52,107 nt of DNA from Selenomonadaceae bacterium (GTDB taxonomy: Bacteria > Bacillota > Negativicutes > Selenomonadales > Selenomonadaceae). The stretch is from contig JAFRSO010000054.1 in assembly GCA_017427545.1 (NCBI GenBank), positions 1 to 52,107 of the forward strand, in the 5' to 3' direction. Positions 1-8,452 of the stretch are shown in pieces. Within the stretch, counting starts at the first letter, position 1, and each line of letters begins with the position of its first letter. Under the pieces are notes generated by a model, which saw nothing but the letters and a program-made list of their open reading frames with translations, was not told where the DNA came from and did no database searches. The translations under genes and the position numbers were made by a program.

Positions 1-260
1 GTGCTATACTCTCGACAGTTCTTTGAAAAGTTGGGATATGCGGTTGGTAACTCGTGAGCGTTGTTACCGTAAAATCCTGAGCGCAGTAAAGATATGCAGG
101 AAGTTCCACCTGACACGGAAACCTGTATGTGTACCCGTACGTTAGCGGGGAATTCAAGCCTGTGGAGCGTCAAAAAAACGTTAGTAGCCTCGGCCAAAAC
201 GGACGTGTCGAAGCAGGAATGGGACATAAAAGTTTACAACTTTTTATAAGTTCTCAGTAA
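1..260 (+). mobile_element. Possible 3' remnant of an IS200/IS605 TnpB locus
   Basis: No intact gene is present before cpaF. All three forward frames carry stops, but frame 1 near 160-249 reads like a TnpB C-terminal tail (…SAKTDVSKQEW…), and frame 3 from 114 is open for 48 codons to a stop at 258-260 with a P-V-E-R-Q stretch. A perfect 6-bp hairpin (GGTAAC 46-51 with GTTACC 63-68) fits the structured 3' end of such elements, where the guide-like omega RNA overlaps the gene end. The window starts inside the feature, so the body of a transposon gene could lie upstream. This is a pattern-memory call; it could instead be an unrelated 5' leader of the Tad operon. Confidence 0.35.
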
Positions 261-270
261 CGGTGACTTA

Positions 271-1761
271 ATGGCAAGATCACTTTCATTGCTGGAAAGG
301 CTTGGCGGTAAAAAGGAAGAGAAACCTCAACCGGAACGTCCGCGATTGTCAAAGCCGGAAGTCAAACCTCAACCTCAACCGCGCGAAATTTATACGGAAA
401 CTCAACGTAAACAGGAACGTGAAGCGGCGGTCGAGGCGTCAGCATTCGCGGGAAGACGTGCATTGACTGCCAAAAATGATGTCATGCAGGAGCTGAAACT
501 TGCCGTTCACCGCCGAATAGTCGACGAAATGACGCCTGAAGAACAGCAAGTTTTGGTTCGTGGCGAAGAGGCTCGCGATCAGATAAAAAATATCATTTCG
601 GTTTACAGCAGTCGTGAGCTGGCGGAAGGTGCATACGCGGCAATTTCACGCGGCGAACGTCTTCAACTGGTCGACGATATCAGCAACGAATTACTCGGAC
701 TTGGGCCATTGGAACCGCTCCTTCAAGATGACAGCATAACCGAAGTTATGGTTAACGGGCCGAAGCAAATTTTCATTGAGCAGAAGGGCAAGCTGCGATT
801 AACGGACGTGCGATTTTATGACAACGCGCATTTGATGAATATCATCGAACGAATTTTGACGCCGCTGGGACGTCGCGTTGATGAATCGTCACCGCTGGTT
901 GACGCAAGACTTGCTGACGGTTCCCGCGTCAATATCATAATCCCGCCGCTGTCATTAGTCGGCCCGACAATCACTATCCGAAAATTTTCCAAAAAAGCTC
1001 TGTCGATTGATGATTTGGTAAGTTTCGGGACGTTAAGTAAGGATATGGGCACTTTCCTCGACGCTTGCGTTAAGGCGCGGTTGAATATTTTAGTCAGCGG
1101 CGGTACAGGTTCGGGCAAAACTACGACGCTCAATGTGCTGTCGTCATTCATTCCCGCAACGGACAGAATCGTTACGATTGAGGACGCGGCCGAACTTCGA
1201 CTGCAACAAATTCACGTCGTGACACTTGAATCACGCCCGCCGAACTTGGAAGGTCAAGGCGCGATAACAATTCGCGATCTCGTGAAAAATGCTTTGCGTA
1301 TGCGTCCGGACAGAATTATCGTCGGTGAGGTTCGTGCAGGTGAGGCGTTGGACATGTTGCAGGCGATGAATACCGGTCATGACGGCTCCTTGACGACCGC
1401 TCATGCCAATGCTCCCCGCGACGTTTTGAGCCGCCTTGAGACTATGGTTTTGATGGCGGGCATGGAATTACCGGTTAGAGCTATTCGCACGCAAATTTCT
1501 TCCGCGCTTGACTTGATTATTCAGCAGTCCAGAATTCGTGACGGCTCAAGAAAAATTACTTACATCACGGAAGTTCAAGGCATGGAAGGCGACACGATTA
1601 TTTTGCAAGACCTTTTCCGCTACGTTCAAGACCGCATTGACGATAAGGGCAAATCAATCGGTCATTATGAGAGCATGGGATTTTTGCCGAACTTCCTGGA
1701 CAAATTCCAGCTCAACGGAATTGAATTACCGAAAAACTTTTTCACGAGCGGACGTGATTGA
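271..1761 (+). CDS. cpaF: CpaF/TadA family secretion ATPase
   Basis: Cytoplasmic hexameric ATPase that powers assembly of Tad/Flp-type pili or related type II/IV secretion. The first ~65 residues are a Lys/Pro/Gln-rich low-complexity head, followed by the CpaF N-terminal domain and the RecA-like core. Walker A GGTGSGKT lies at residues 277-284, and the VGEVR box that carries the Walker B-type acidic residue is near 351-355. His-box residues follow (TTAHAN). The length of 496 residues is normal for the family. ATG 271 is chosen because GGTGA lies five bases upstream. It is followed after one base by tadC, so the two are translationally coupled. Pilin, CpaE and secretin genes are not in the window and may lie upstream. 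Confidence 0.93.
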   Translation: MARSLSLLERLGGKKEEKPQPERPRLSKPEVKPQPQPREIYTETQRKQEREAAVEASAFAGRRALTAKNDVMQELKLAVHRRIVDEMTPEEQQVLVRGEEARDQIKNIISVYSSRELAEGAYAAISRGERLQLVDDISNELLGLGPLEPLLQDDSITEVMVNGPKQIFIEQKGKLRLTDVRFYDNAHLMNIIERILTPLGRRVDESSPLVDARLADGSRVNIIIPPLSLVGPTITIRKFSKKALSIDDLVSFGTLSKDMGTFLDACVKARLNILVSGGTGSGKTTTLNVLSSFIPATDRIVTIEDAAELRLQQIHVVTLESRPPNLEGQGAITIRDLVKNALRMRPDRIIVGEVRAGEALDMLQAMNTGHDGSLTTAHANAPRDVLSRLETMVLMAGMELPVRAIRTQISSALDLIIQQSRIRDGSRKITYITEVQGMEGDTIILQDLFRYVQDRIDDKGKSIGHYESMGFLPNFLDKFQLNGIELPKNFFTSGRD

Positions 1762-1762
1762 C

Positions 1763-2767
1763 ATGGGCATTTTACTTGTCGCATTACTGGCTTCAAGTTT
1801 TTTCGCAGTGGCAGTAGGATTCGGGGCAATGTATTTCAAGCAAAATCCTGAAGCGCAACTTAGGAAACGTCTGCACGATATGATTGACATTGCGGAGGCG
1901 GAGCGTGCCAAAAATCCCAAGCGTAAAAAAAATCGGACGCCTTCGGTTATTCAAATGGCACCGAGTGCCGCAGTTAAGGAAGTCGTGCCGCGAAATGTGA
2001 ACAGCTTTAAAGAGCGCGTGATTCGTCCGATTATGCGGCGTTGGGAAGAACGTTTTCAGAGATTCACGCCCGCCGAAATCAAAATGCAGTTGGAAGATAA
2101 AATTTTCCGCGCAGGCAAATTGGGCATTTGGAGTGTCAAAAGGCTTGTAACGCTTTGGTGTCTGTCAATCGTCGGCTGTACATTGCTGGCACTCATTTTG
2201 GTTGAAATATCCGCCCTCCACCCAATACAAGGATTATTTTTCATCTTGCTGGGAATGTTCGTTGGCGCGGCATTGCCATTTGCAATCCTCAATCAGACAA
2301 TCCGCAAGCGGCAAATCAGTATTCGCAAACAGCTGCCCGAATTCCTGGATATTTTGTGCGTAAGTGTTCAAGCGGGCTTGTCTTTTGACGGCGCAATCGG
2401 TAAAATGGTAAAGCGCATGAGGGGTCCGCTGATCGACGAGTTCAAGCGCATGCAAAATGACGTTTCATTAGGCATGACTCATCAATACGCGCTGACGAAT
2501 TTGGCGAAGCGTTGCGACATTGAGGAAGTCTATCTTTTTACAACGTCGATAATTCAAGCAGAAAAATTAGGTACGAGCATGACGCGGACACTTCAAGTTC
2601 AGGCGGATAACATGCGTGACCGGCATCGTCAAGCAGTCAAGGCGGAAGCTTTGAAGGCTCCGGTTAAAATTATTTTCCCAATGGTTATGTTTATATTCCC
2701 GTCAATATTTGTAGTCTTGCTTTTCCCGGCAATGCTCACACTCTTACGAACCTTGGGTGGAGGTTGA
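1763..2767 (+). CDS. tadC: TadC-like inner-membrane platform protein (type II secretion F domain)
   Basis: Polytopic membrane protein of a Tad pilus assembly platform, 334 residues. One hydrophobic segment is at residues 2-23, a pair near 125-170 and a C-terminal pair near 305-330. Between them is the T2SSF domain with LPEFLDILCVSVQAGLSFDGA and IIQAEKLGTSM stretches typical of TadC rather than TadB. The open frame extends upstream into cpaF, but ATG 1763, one base after the cpaF stop, gives the normal TadC N-terminus. TadB, usually encoded between TadA and TadC, is absent here. The gene is followed by a heptad repeat and a diguanylate cyclase, so the local Tad cluster ends at this point. Confidence 0.85.
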   Translation: MGILLVALLASSFFAVAVGFGAMYFKQNPEAQLRKRLHDMIDIAEAERAKNPKRKKNRTPSVIQMAPSAAVKEVVPRNVNSFKERVIRPIMRRWEERFQRFTPAEIKMQLEDKIFRAGKLGIWSVKRLVTLWCLSIVGCTLLALILVEISALHPIQGLFFILLGMFVGAALPFAILNQTIRKRQISIRKQLPEFLDILCVSVQAGLSFDGAIGKMVKRMRGPLIDEFKRMQNDVSLGMTHQYALTNLAKRCDIEEVYLFTTSIIQAEKLGTSMTRTLQVQADNMRDRHRQAVKAEALKAPVKIIFPMVMFIFPSIFVVLLFPAMLTLLRTLGGG

Positions 2768-2772
2768 GTACA

Positions 2773-2800
2773 ATTAGGATTTATGGGTTATGGGTTAGGA
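2773..2800. repeat. Heptanucleotide tandem repeat (4 heptads)
   Basis: Four consecutive heptads, attagga / tttatgg / gttatgg / gttagga, start six bases after the tadC stop. This is the shortest clear member of the heptad family in the window. Confidence 0.6.
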
Positions 2801-2833
2801 AAGATTTTGGGCGTCAAGTCCTAAAAGAATGTC

Positions 2834-4441
2834 ATGGAAATTAACAAGGGTATTCGAGCAAAAATATTTTTTCTGTTCGTCATTATGGGCGCGGTACCGT
2901 TTCTAATTCTCATCACTGCCGGCGCGATTAATACAATTTCCGAGTTGGAAGAGTCCGACAAGCAGAACGGTTTACTTAGAAATGTCATCATCTCCGAACA
3001 TATAACAGAACTTATCTCAAAAAATCAGGCCGTGTTAAAATCGCTTGCAATGAGTCCGACGGTTATAAGGTATCTTCAACAACCGACTGATACTGGCAAG
3101 GAATATGTCAGAAAGATTTTGCACGACGCGGACGAAATTTTTGCTGACGGCAATTTAACGGCTTTAACGGGTGCTGACGGCTGGCAAATCATACGCACGG
3201 ACAATGCTACCCTCGTGAACTTGAAAAAGCGTCAACACTTTCAAGAGGCGATGAAGGGCAGAGCTTACGTCTCCGATATTATTTCCAGCATGTCGACAGG
3301 CAAAATGGTTATCGTCATTGAAACGCCTGTGCTTGACGCGACGGGTAAACCTATCGGCATGATTCAGAGGAATTTTGATCTGGCCGCCCTGCAAGATTTT
3401 GCCATGCAGTTGGACGACAGCGAGGTTTATGTTGTCGTAATGGATCGCACCGGCCGAATTATCGTAAACTCCGACACCGACGGCGGCATTGGTATCAGCA
3501 GCGACTACGCCATTGACAACAGCTATAAATTTATTTTGGACAGAATTTATAACAGCAAGGGCGTTATTCGGATTGATATAAACGGCGAGGACTCATTGGC
3601 GACGTATTCGCGAAACCTTGATACCGGCTGGATGATTGTCACGATTCGCCCGTATCATTACATTATGGACAAAGTTTACGATAAGGCTGCCAAGGCCGTT
3701 ATCTTCGGAATGGTTATGCTTTTCGTCGGAACTTTGGCGGCGTATTTGTTGACGATTCGCGTTACGAAACCGATTGTTGAGATGACGGAAGTTGTTGACA
3801 AGATTGTCAGCGGCGAGGCTCCCGCAGAAAAAATCGAAGTTTCTTCCGACGACGAACTTGGACAAATGGCGGCGGCCTTCAACAAAATTCGTTCAGAGCG
3901 CGACGCCTATCAGCTTGAATCCGAGCTGGACAAACTCACCGAGCTTTTCAACAAGAAGACTATGGAAAATCTTTGCAAGATGAAGCTCAAGACTTTCAAC
4001 GAAAATGAAAACTCGAATATCTTCATGGCGTTTTATGTGATTGACCTCGACCACTTCAAGGAAGTCAATGACCTTTTAGGGCATCAATTCGGCGATAGAG
4101 TTCTTGTCGAATTTGCAAAGGGCTTGAGGAAAATTTTCCGTCCGAATGATTGTATCGGACGTTTCGGCGGTGATGAATTTGTTGTCATCGTCGACAGTCT
4201 GCCGAATATGGAAGTTGTTATCCGCAAGGCCGAACAGATTAAGCAAATCGCGTTCAACCTGTCGATTGACGGCAAGGGGCATTTCGTCACGGCGAGCATT
4301 GGCATTGCGATTGCTCCGCAGAACGGCCGCGATTATGACAGTCTTTTTGCTTCGGCGGACAAGGCGGTTTATCACGTCAAGAACAATGGCAAGAATGGTT
4401 ACTATTGTGAGCTGTTCGCCAATGAAGATGATGACGATTAA
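2834..4441 (+). CDS. Membrane diguanylate cyclase with extracellular Cache-type sensor, HAMP and GGDEF domains
   Basis: Predicted to make cyclic di-GMP from two GTP in response to an extracytoplasmic signal. Order: N-terminal membrane segment (~9-31), a ~250-residue extracytoplasmic double-Cache-like sensor, a second membrane segment (~288-310), a HAMP-like region ending near 355, then the GGDEF domain. The start-of-domain motif D-x-L-T is near residue 368, GGDEF is intact at 445-449, and an R-x-x-D inhibitory site (RPND) lies five residues upstream, so product feedback is plausible. The C-terminus is an acidic tail. It follows tadC, and c-di-GMP control of pili would fit, but coupling is inferred only from proximity. 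The ribosome site before ATG 2834 is weak. Confidence 0.9.
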   Translation: MEINKGIRAKIFFLFVIMGAVPFLILITAGAINTISELEESDKQNGLLRNVIISEHITELISKNQAVLKSLAMSPTVIRYLQQPTDTGKEYVRKILHDADEIFADGNLTALTGADGWQIIRTDNATLVNLKKRQHFQEAMKGRAYVSDIISSMSTGKMVIVIETPVLDATGKPIGMIQRNFDLAALQDFAMQLDDSEVYVVVMDRTGRIIVNSDTDGGIGISSDYAIDNSYKFILDRIYNSKGVIRIDINGEDSLATYSRNLDTGWMIVTIRPYHYIMDKVYDKAAKAVIFGMVMLFVGTLAAYLLTIRVTKPIVEMTEVVDKIVSGEAPAEKIEVSSDDELGQMAAAFNKIRSERDAYQLESELDKLTELFNKKTMENLCKMKLKTFNENENSNIFMAFYVIDLDHFKEVNDLLGHQFGDRVLVEFAKGLRKIFRPNDCIGRFGGDEFVVIVDSLPNMEVVIRKAEQIKQIAFNLSIDGKGHFVTASIGIAIAPQNGRDYDSLFASADKAVYHVKNNGKNGYYCELFANEDDDD

Positions 4442-4466
4442 AAAATTTTTATTACAACTTGCAAAC

Positions 4467-4498
4467 AAAGTCCGCTTCAGAATTTTGAGGCGGGCTTT
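4467..4498 (+). terminator. Intrinsic terminator after the diguanylate cyclase
   Basis: Nine-bp stem AAAGTCCGC (4467-4475) with GCGGGCTTT (4490-4498), one G.T pair, loop of 14. There is no long T run outside the stem, so efficiency is uncertain. Confidence 0.6.
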
Positions 4499-4588
4499 AT
4501 TCATGTCCAAGGCTAATCCGTCGCCTCTGCAACTTGATATTTGATTCGCAACGTGTTAAGCTAAAAAAAAATTCGTGGAGTGATTGAC

Positions 4589-5887
4589 TTGGAAAAATTT
4601 ATCGGTGCGAAGAAAATTCTTGATAAGAAACGCGAATATATTATGCCTTGCCTCGGACATTTTTACAGCGACCCGCCGCAATTTGTGCGCGGTGAAATGC
4701 AATATCTTTTCGACAGCACGGGCAAAAAATATCTCGACTGTTACGCGGGAGTTTCCGTGATTAATTGCGGTCATTGCAACCCGTTCATAACAGAACGCAT
4801 GATTGAGCAGATTAAAACTCTTCAACACGTCTGCAATATTTACTTGACGGAAAATTTTGTAAACCTTGCCGAACGTCTTGCCGAAGTTGCGCCGGGCGAT
4901 TTGCAAAAAAGTTTCTTCTGCTCGACAGGCACGGAGGCTAATGAAGGTTCACTTCTGCTTGCGTCGATTTATACCAAAAGTTCAGAGTTTATCGCCTTGC
5001 AGAGCGGCCTTCATGGTCGGACGAAACTCACAATGAGCTTGACGGGTATCGGCATGTGGCGCACTGATCCTCAACCCGTCGGAGGAATTAATTTCGCGCC
5101 GAATCCTTACTGCTATCGTTGCCCGCTCGGAAAAAATCCTGCGACTTGCGACTTGGCCTGCGCGGACAAAATTGAAACTATAATTCAATCGGCGACTTCA
5201 GGTAAGCCCGCCGCACTCATTGCTGAACCGATTCAAGGTAACGCCGGAATTGTCGTGCCGCCCAAAGGTTACTTCAAGCGCGTCAAGGAAATTCTGCAAA
5301 AATACGGCGCGTTGCTGATTGCCGATGAAGTTCAAACGGGCTTTGCTCGGACGGGTAAAATGTTCGCGATTGAAAATTTCGACGTGACGCCCGATATCAT
5401 GAGCGTTGCAAAAGCTCTCGGTAACGGTCAACCTATCAGCGCGTTCATCTCCACGAAAAAAATTGCCGATACTTACACACGCCCAGGCGCGTCGACACTC
5501 GGCGGCAATCCCGTTTCATCGACGGCAGGGCTTGCAGTTCTCGATTACATTGCCGAAAAAAATCTTATGGGCAATGCCAAGGTTCGCGGTGAACAACTTA
5601 TGAGCGGCTTGAAGACTCTGCAAAAAAAATTCCCGATAATCGGCGATGTGCGCGGTATCGGGCTAATGGTCGGCGCGGAATTTGTTCATGCCGATAAATC
5701 GCCCGCCTTTAAGGAACTCGACGAACTTTTGGAGGAGCTGAAAAATCGCGGCTTTATCGTCGGCAAAAACGGTGTCGGCAGAAATGTTTTGGCATTCCAA
5801 CCGCCGCTCGTCATCACCGAAAAAGATATTGACGACGTGCTCAACGCCATTGAATTGATTTTGGAGAGCAAGCATGGACGAGGATAA
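4589..5887 (+). CDS. Class III PLP aminotransferase (alanine-glyoxylate / 4-aminobutyrate type)
   Basis: Fold-type I PLP enzyme that transfers an amino group between an amino acid and a 2-oxo acid. Visible motifs: STGTEANE (PLP phosphate site), LHGRT, the DEVQTGFARTG aspartate motif, and the Schiff-base lysine K275 in SVAKALGNG. A cysteine-rich insert (YCYRCPLG…TCDLAC) is typical of the AGXT2-like/putative GABA aminotransferase subgroup; the substrate cannot be fixed. Start: TTG 4589 lies eight bases after GGAG; the upstream in-frame GTG 4580 overlaps that ribosome site and is less likely. The stop overlaps the next gene by 14 bases, indicating an operon. Confidence 0.85.
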   Translation: MEKFIGAKKILDKKREYIMPCLGHFYSDPPQFVRGEMQYLFDSTGKKYLDCYAGVSVINCGHCNPFITERMIEQIKTLQHVCNIYLTENFVNLAERLAEVAPGDLQKSFFCSTGTEANEGSLLLASIYTKSSEFIALQSGLHGRTKLTMSLTGIGMWRTDPQPVGGINFAPNPYCYRCPLGKNPATCDLACADKIETIIQSATSGKPAALIAEPIQGNAGIVVPPKGYFKRVKEILQKYGALLIADEVQTGFARTGKMFAIENFDVTPDIMSVAKALGNGQPISAFISTKKIADTYTRPGASTLGGNPVSSTAGLAVLDYIAEKNLMGNAKVRGEQLMSGLKTLQKKFPIIGDVRGIGLMVGAEFVHADKSPAFKELDELLEELKNRGFIVGKNGVGRNVLAFQPPLVITEKDIDDVLNAIELILESKHGRG

Positions 5888-6515
5888 AAAACCTAAATCC
5901 TTCACGGAGCAAATTTCAAGCAGTTTCTTCAAGGGGCTGCTGATTGTCGTACCGCCCGCGATAACGATTTTCGTAATTACGTGGCTGTTCGATTTGACGG
6001 AAAGCACAATCGGAAAATATTTGCCCGCAAAAATTCCCGGCGCAGGATTGGCGATTGTCCTGGTGGGAATTTGGATTGTCGGAGTGCTCAGCGGAAATTA
6101 CTTGTCCGAAAAAATTTTGTCGTTCTTTGACGGCATAATCGGAAAAATTCCCGTCGTTAAATTCATCTATAAATCAGTCAAGCAAGTTTCAAAGGCAGTC
6201 TTCGAGTCGGATTCGATGTTCAAAAGCGTCGTGCTCGTGCCATATCAAAAATCGTATGTGCTGGCGTTTCAAATGTTGACGGTGCCTGAACCTGTTCGCG
6301 AAAAACTCGGTGACGATTATGTTTGCGTTTACATGCCGTGGAGTATGAACATGACGGCGGGCATGAATTTTTTCGTCAAAAAGTCCGACGTGATAAAACT
6401 CGACATGTTGCCGCAAGACGCCTTGCAATTCATTTTGACGGCCGGCACAATTTCAACGGCGGGGCTTGTCCCGACAGATTTGGAGAAACTCAAAGCAACT
6501 GGGCAAAGTGATTAA
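5874..6515 (+). CDS. DUF502 family membrane protein
   Basis: 213-residue integral membrane protein with two strong membrane segments (about 18-40 and 56-75) and a soluble C-terminal portion. The pattern FFKGLLIVVPPAITIFV near the N-terminus and the GKIPVVKFIYKSVKQV and MPWSMNMTAG stretches are those of DUF502 proteins. The biochemical role of this family is not established. ATG 5874 lies inside the end of the aminotransferase gene, so the pair is translationally coupled. No terminator was seen directly after it; a tandem 22-bp repeat and a palindromic repeat follow. Confidence 0.85.
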   Translation: MDEDKKPKSFTEQISSSFFKGLLIVVPPAITIFVITWLFDLTESTIGKYLPAKIPGAGLAIVLVGIWIVGVLSGNYLSEKILSFFDGIIGKIPVVKFIYKSVKQVSKAVFESDSMFKSVVLVPYQKSYVLAFQMLTVPEPVREKLGDDYVCVYMPWSMNMTAGMNFFVKKSDVIKLDMLPQDALQFILTAGTISTAGLVPTDLEKLKATGQSD

Positions 6516-6533
6516 GCATTGAATAATTTTTAT

Positions 6534-6577
6534 GATTGAAACTTCCTTTCTTTGCGATTAAAACTTCCTTTCTTTGC
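6534..6577. repeat. Tandem 22-bp repeat (two copies)
   Basis: Positions 6534-6555 and 6556-6577 differ at a single base (…TTGAAACTTCC… versus …TTAAAACTTCC…). They lie at the left edge of the palindromic element that follows. Confidence 0.75.
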
Positions 6578-6667
6578 TTGTCCATTTAGCGGGAGAGCTG
6601 TTAGCTAGTAGTTGTTAGAATTCTACTCAGCTAACAGCTAACAGCTAGTAGCTAATTCATGACGGCC
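6578..6667. repeat. Palindromic MITE-like repeat, copy 1
   Basis: About 90 bp, nearly identical to 34750-34841. The core (6596-6657) is built of 7-nt units (gctgtta, gctagta, gttgtta, then gctaaca, gctaaca, gctagta), where the right half is close to the reverse complement of the left and GAATTC is central. Conserved flanks end in TTTAGCG on the left and TGACGGCCT on the right. It carries no ORF. It may be a non-autonomous mobile repeat or a palindromic member of the heptad family. Confidence 0.7.
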
Positions 6668-6733
6668 TCAAGAATTTCGTTATTAAACTCTACCCGGTAA
6701 TTTACCGCCATTGAAATTATTGGAGATAAAAAT

Positions 6734-7474
6734 TTGGAAACATTCAAGGTTGAAGCTGTCGTTTTGAAGACGGACGATTTCGGCGACTCTAACAGGGTCG
6801 TCACGCTTTTCACGAAGGAATACGGCAAGATTGAGGCGAACGCTTACGGCTGTCGACGGGCACGAAGTCCGCTTTCAGGTACGTTGCAAATGTTCAATCA
6901 CATTTCGGCGCAACTGACACGCGGCGCGCAAGTCGATACAATTCGTGAGGCGGACATTTTGCATTTTTACGACGAGCTGACAAAAGATTTAACGCGGCTG
7001 GCTTATGCGTCATTTTTCTTCGAGATTGTCAACCGAATGACTTTTCCGCGACAATCGGAACTTGAAACTTTTTCACTGCTGACGAACTCATTGCCGGTCT
7101 TGAGCAAACGAAATCCGAAAGTTGCAGCATTAATCGGGGCGTGTCAATTCATGGAGACGAGCGGCGTGCAGTTGAATTTTGATCGTTGCGTTCATTGCGG
7201 CGTTGAGATTGACGGCGACGCGGCGATTAGTCTTCTTGACGGCGGGGCAGTTTGCATGAATTGTGTTGACGCCGTGCAGAACGTTCGCCCATATCCTGAA
7301 GCCCTGCGGAAAACTTTTGATACGATGCTCGGTTTTAATTGGCGCGACGATACGAAATTGACTTTCAACACGCGCCAACTCAATGCGGCGGAAAATTTTT
7401 TCGTCGATTACGTTCAATCAGTCCTCGGCAGCAATTTAAAATCCGTGCAATTCATCCGCGAATTCATAAATTAA
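6734..7474 (+). CDS. recO: DNA repair protein RecO
   Basis: RecO works with RecF and RecR to load RecA on SSB-coated single-stranded DNA. The 246-residue product has the N-terminal OB fold (KVEAVVLKTDDFGDSNRVVTL), a helical middle and a zinc-finger-like region with C-x2-C (RCVHCG) and a second C-x2-C (CMNC) some 30 residues later. Length is normal. The TTG start at 6734 is supported by GGAG eight bases upstream. It is convergent with truB and ends at a strong shared hairpin. Confidence 0.93.
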   Translation: METFKVEAVVLKTDDFGDSNRVVTLFTKEYGKIEANAYGCRRARSPLSGTLQMFNHISAQLTRGAQVDTIREADILHFYDELTKDLTRLAYASFFFEIVNRMTFPRQSELETFSLLTNSLPVLSKRNPKVAALIGACQFMETSGVQLNFDRCVHCGVEIDGDAAISLLDGGAVCMNCVDAVQNVRPYPEALRKTFDTMLGFNWRDDTKLTFNTRQLNAAENFFVDYVQSVLGSNLKSVQFIREFIN

Positions 7475-7476
7475 AC

Positions 7477-7500
7477 CGCCCAAGCTCTCAACTTGGGCGG
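7477..7500. terminator. Bidirectional terminator between recO and truB
   Basis: Perfect 9-bp stem CCGCCCAAG (7477-7485) with CTTGGGCGG (7492-7500) and a 6-nt loop, with A/T-rich sequence on both sides. It can serve both convergent genes. Confidence 0.85.
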
Positions 7501-7511
7501 CTTAAAATTTT

Positions 7512-8369
7512 TCAAGCAATTATTTTTGACGACCGAAGCTCGCCGCGCTCAATCCTCCCGACGCCCAAAAATTTTCCGCCCGAAATGATTCGCAAAACTT
7601 TTTCGTCGGGTAAATGAATCGTCGTCGGCAAACCATTCATGAAGGCGCGAATTCTCCGCTCGTCAAGTTCAAACGTCGGCAAATGTTTCAAGCAATCTTC
7701 AATCGGCAGGAGACAATCCTCGCCGAATTTTTTTATTTCATCAAGCGTCAACGAAGATTTTAAATCGAAGTCGCCGACCTTGAGCCGAAGCAAATTTTTC
7801 AGCGTCGCGGGAAGGTTGAGCCGTTCGCCAATGTCAATCGCCAAACTTCGGATATAAGTGCCCTTGCCGCAATCAATTTCAATCGTCGCGGAATTTTCAT
7901 CAATGGCGACAAGTTCAAGCCGAGAAATTTTCACGCGTCGAGTAGGCATATCGAACGCAAGATTTTTTCTGGCCAAGTCGTAAGCTTTTCGCCCGTGAAT
8001 TTTTATCGCAGAGAATTTCGGCGGCGTCTGCTCAATTTCACCGACAAAATTTTTCAACGCCGCGTTGAGTTCATCGGCTGTCGGCATGTAAAAATTTTCT
8101 GCGCGGGCAATGACTTCACCTTCAAGATCGCCGCTGTCAGTCGCGGTGCCGAATAAAATTTCCGCGCGATAAGTCTTGTCGCAGTCGGCAAGATATTCGA
8201 TAAACTTCGTCGCTTGATTAATCGCAATCGGCAAAACTCCGCAAGCTTGAGGGTCAAGAGTTCCGGCATGACCGACTTTGCGCGTCGAAAAAATTTTCCG
8301 CACACGATTAACCGCGTCATGACTCGTCATACCCGACGGCTTGTTGAGATTTATAAAACCGTCAATCAT
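7512..8369 (-). CDS. truB: tRNA pseudouridine-55 synthase TruB
   Basis: Isomerises U55 in the T-loop of tRNAs. The catalytic block GHAGTLDPQACGVLP, with the conserved Asp, is visible near residue 40, followed by the KTYRAEILFG and YIRSLAIDIGE motifs and a small PUA-like C-terminal region (ISGGKFLGVG). 285 residues. ATG at 8369 gives the canonical start MIDGFINLNKPSGMTS. An upstream in-frame TTG at 8399 would add ten residues encoded wholly by a heptad repeat, and no good ribosome site precedes either start, as if the repeat had displaced it. Last gene of the leftward nirJ2-rbfA-nrnA-truB group. Confidence 0.93.
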   Translation of the reverse strand: MIDGFINLNKPSGMTSHDAVNRVRKIFSTRKVGHAGTLDPQACGVLPIAINQATKFIEYLADCDKTYRAEILFGTATDSGDLEGEVIARAENFYMPTADELNAALKNFVGEIEQTPPKFSAIKIHGRKAYDLARKNLAFDMPTRRVKISRLELVAIDENSATIEIDCGKGTYIRSLAIDIGERLNLPATLKNLLRLKVGDFDLKSSLTLDEIKKFGEDCLLPIEDCLKHLPTFELDERRIRAFMNGLPTTIHLPDEKVLRIISGGKFLGVGRIERGELRSSKIIA

Positions 8370-8452
8370 AATGCGAAATGCGCAATGCGTAATGCGCAAT
8401 TAAAAATTTTCATCAGCAATTCCTAATTCCTCATTCCTAATTTCTAATTGCA
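8370..8452. repeat. Two-block heptad repeat between nrnA and truB
   Basis: Block A (8370-8397): aatgcga, aatgcgc, aatgcgt, aatgcgc. Block B (8418-8452): aattcct, aattcct, cattcct, aatttct, aattgca. About 20 bases separate them. The nrnA stop codon and its last residues lie inside block B, and the truB ATG abuts block A. The same two heptad types recur at 13381-13449. Confidence 0.85.

Noticed and set aside
816..1151. Minus-strand open frame inside cpaF and similar mirror frames in other genes
   Set aside because: They overlap strongly supported genes completely and show no independent start signals or recognisable domains.
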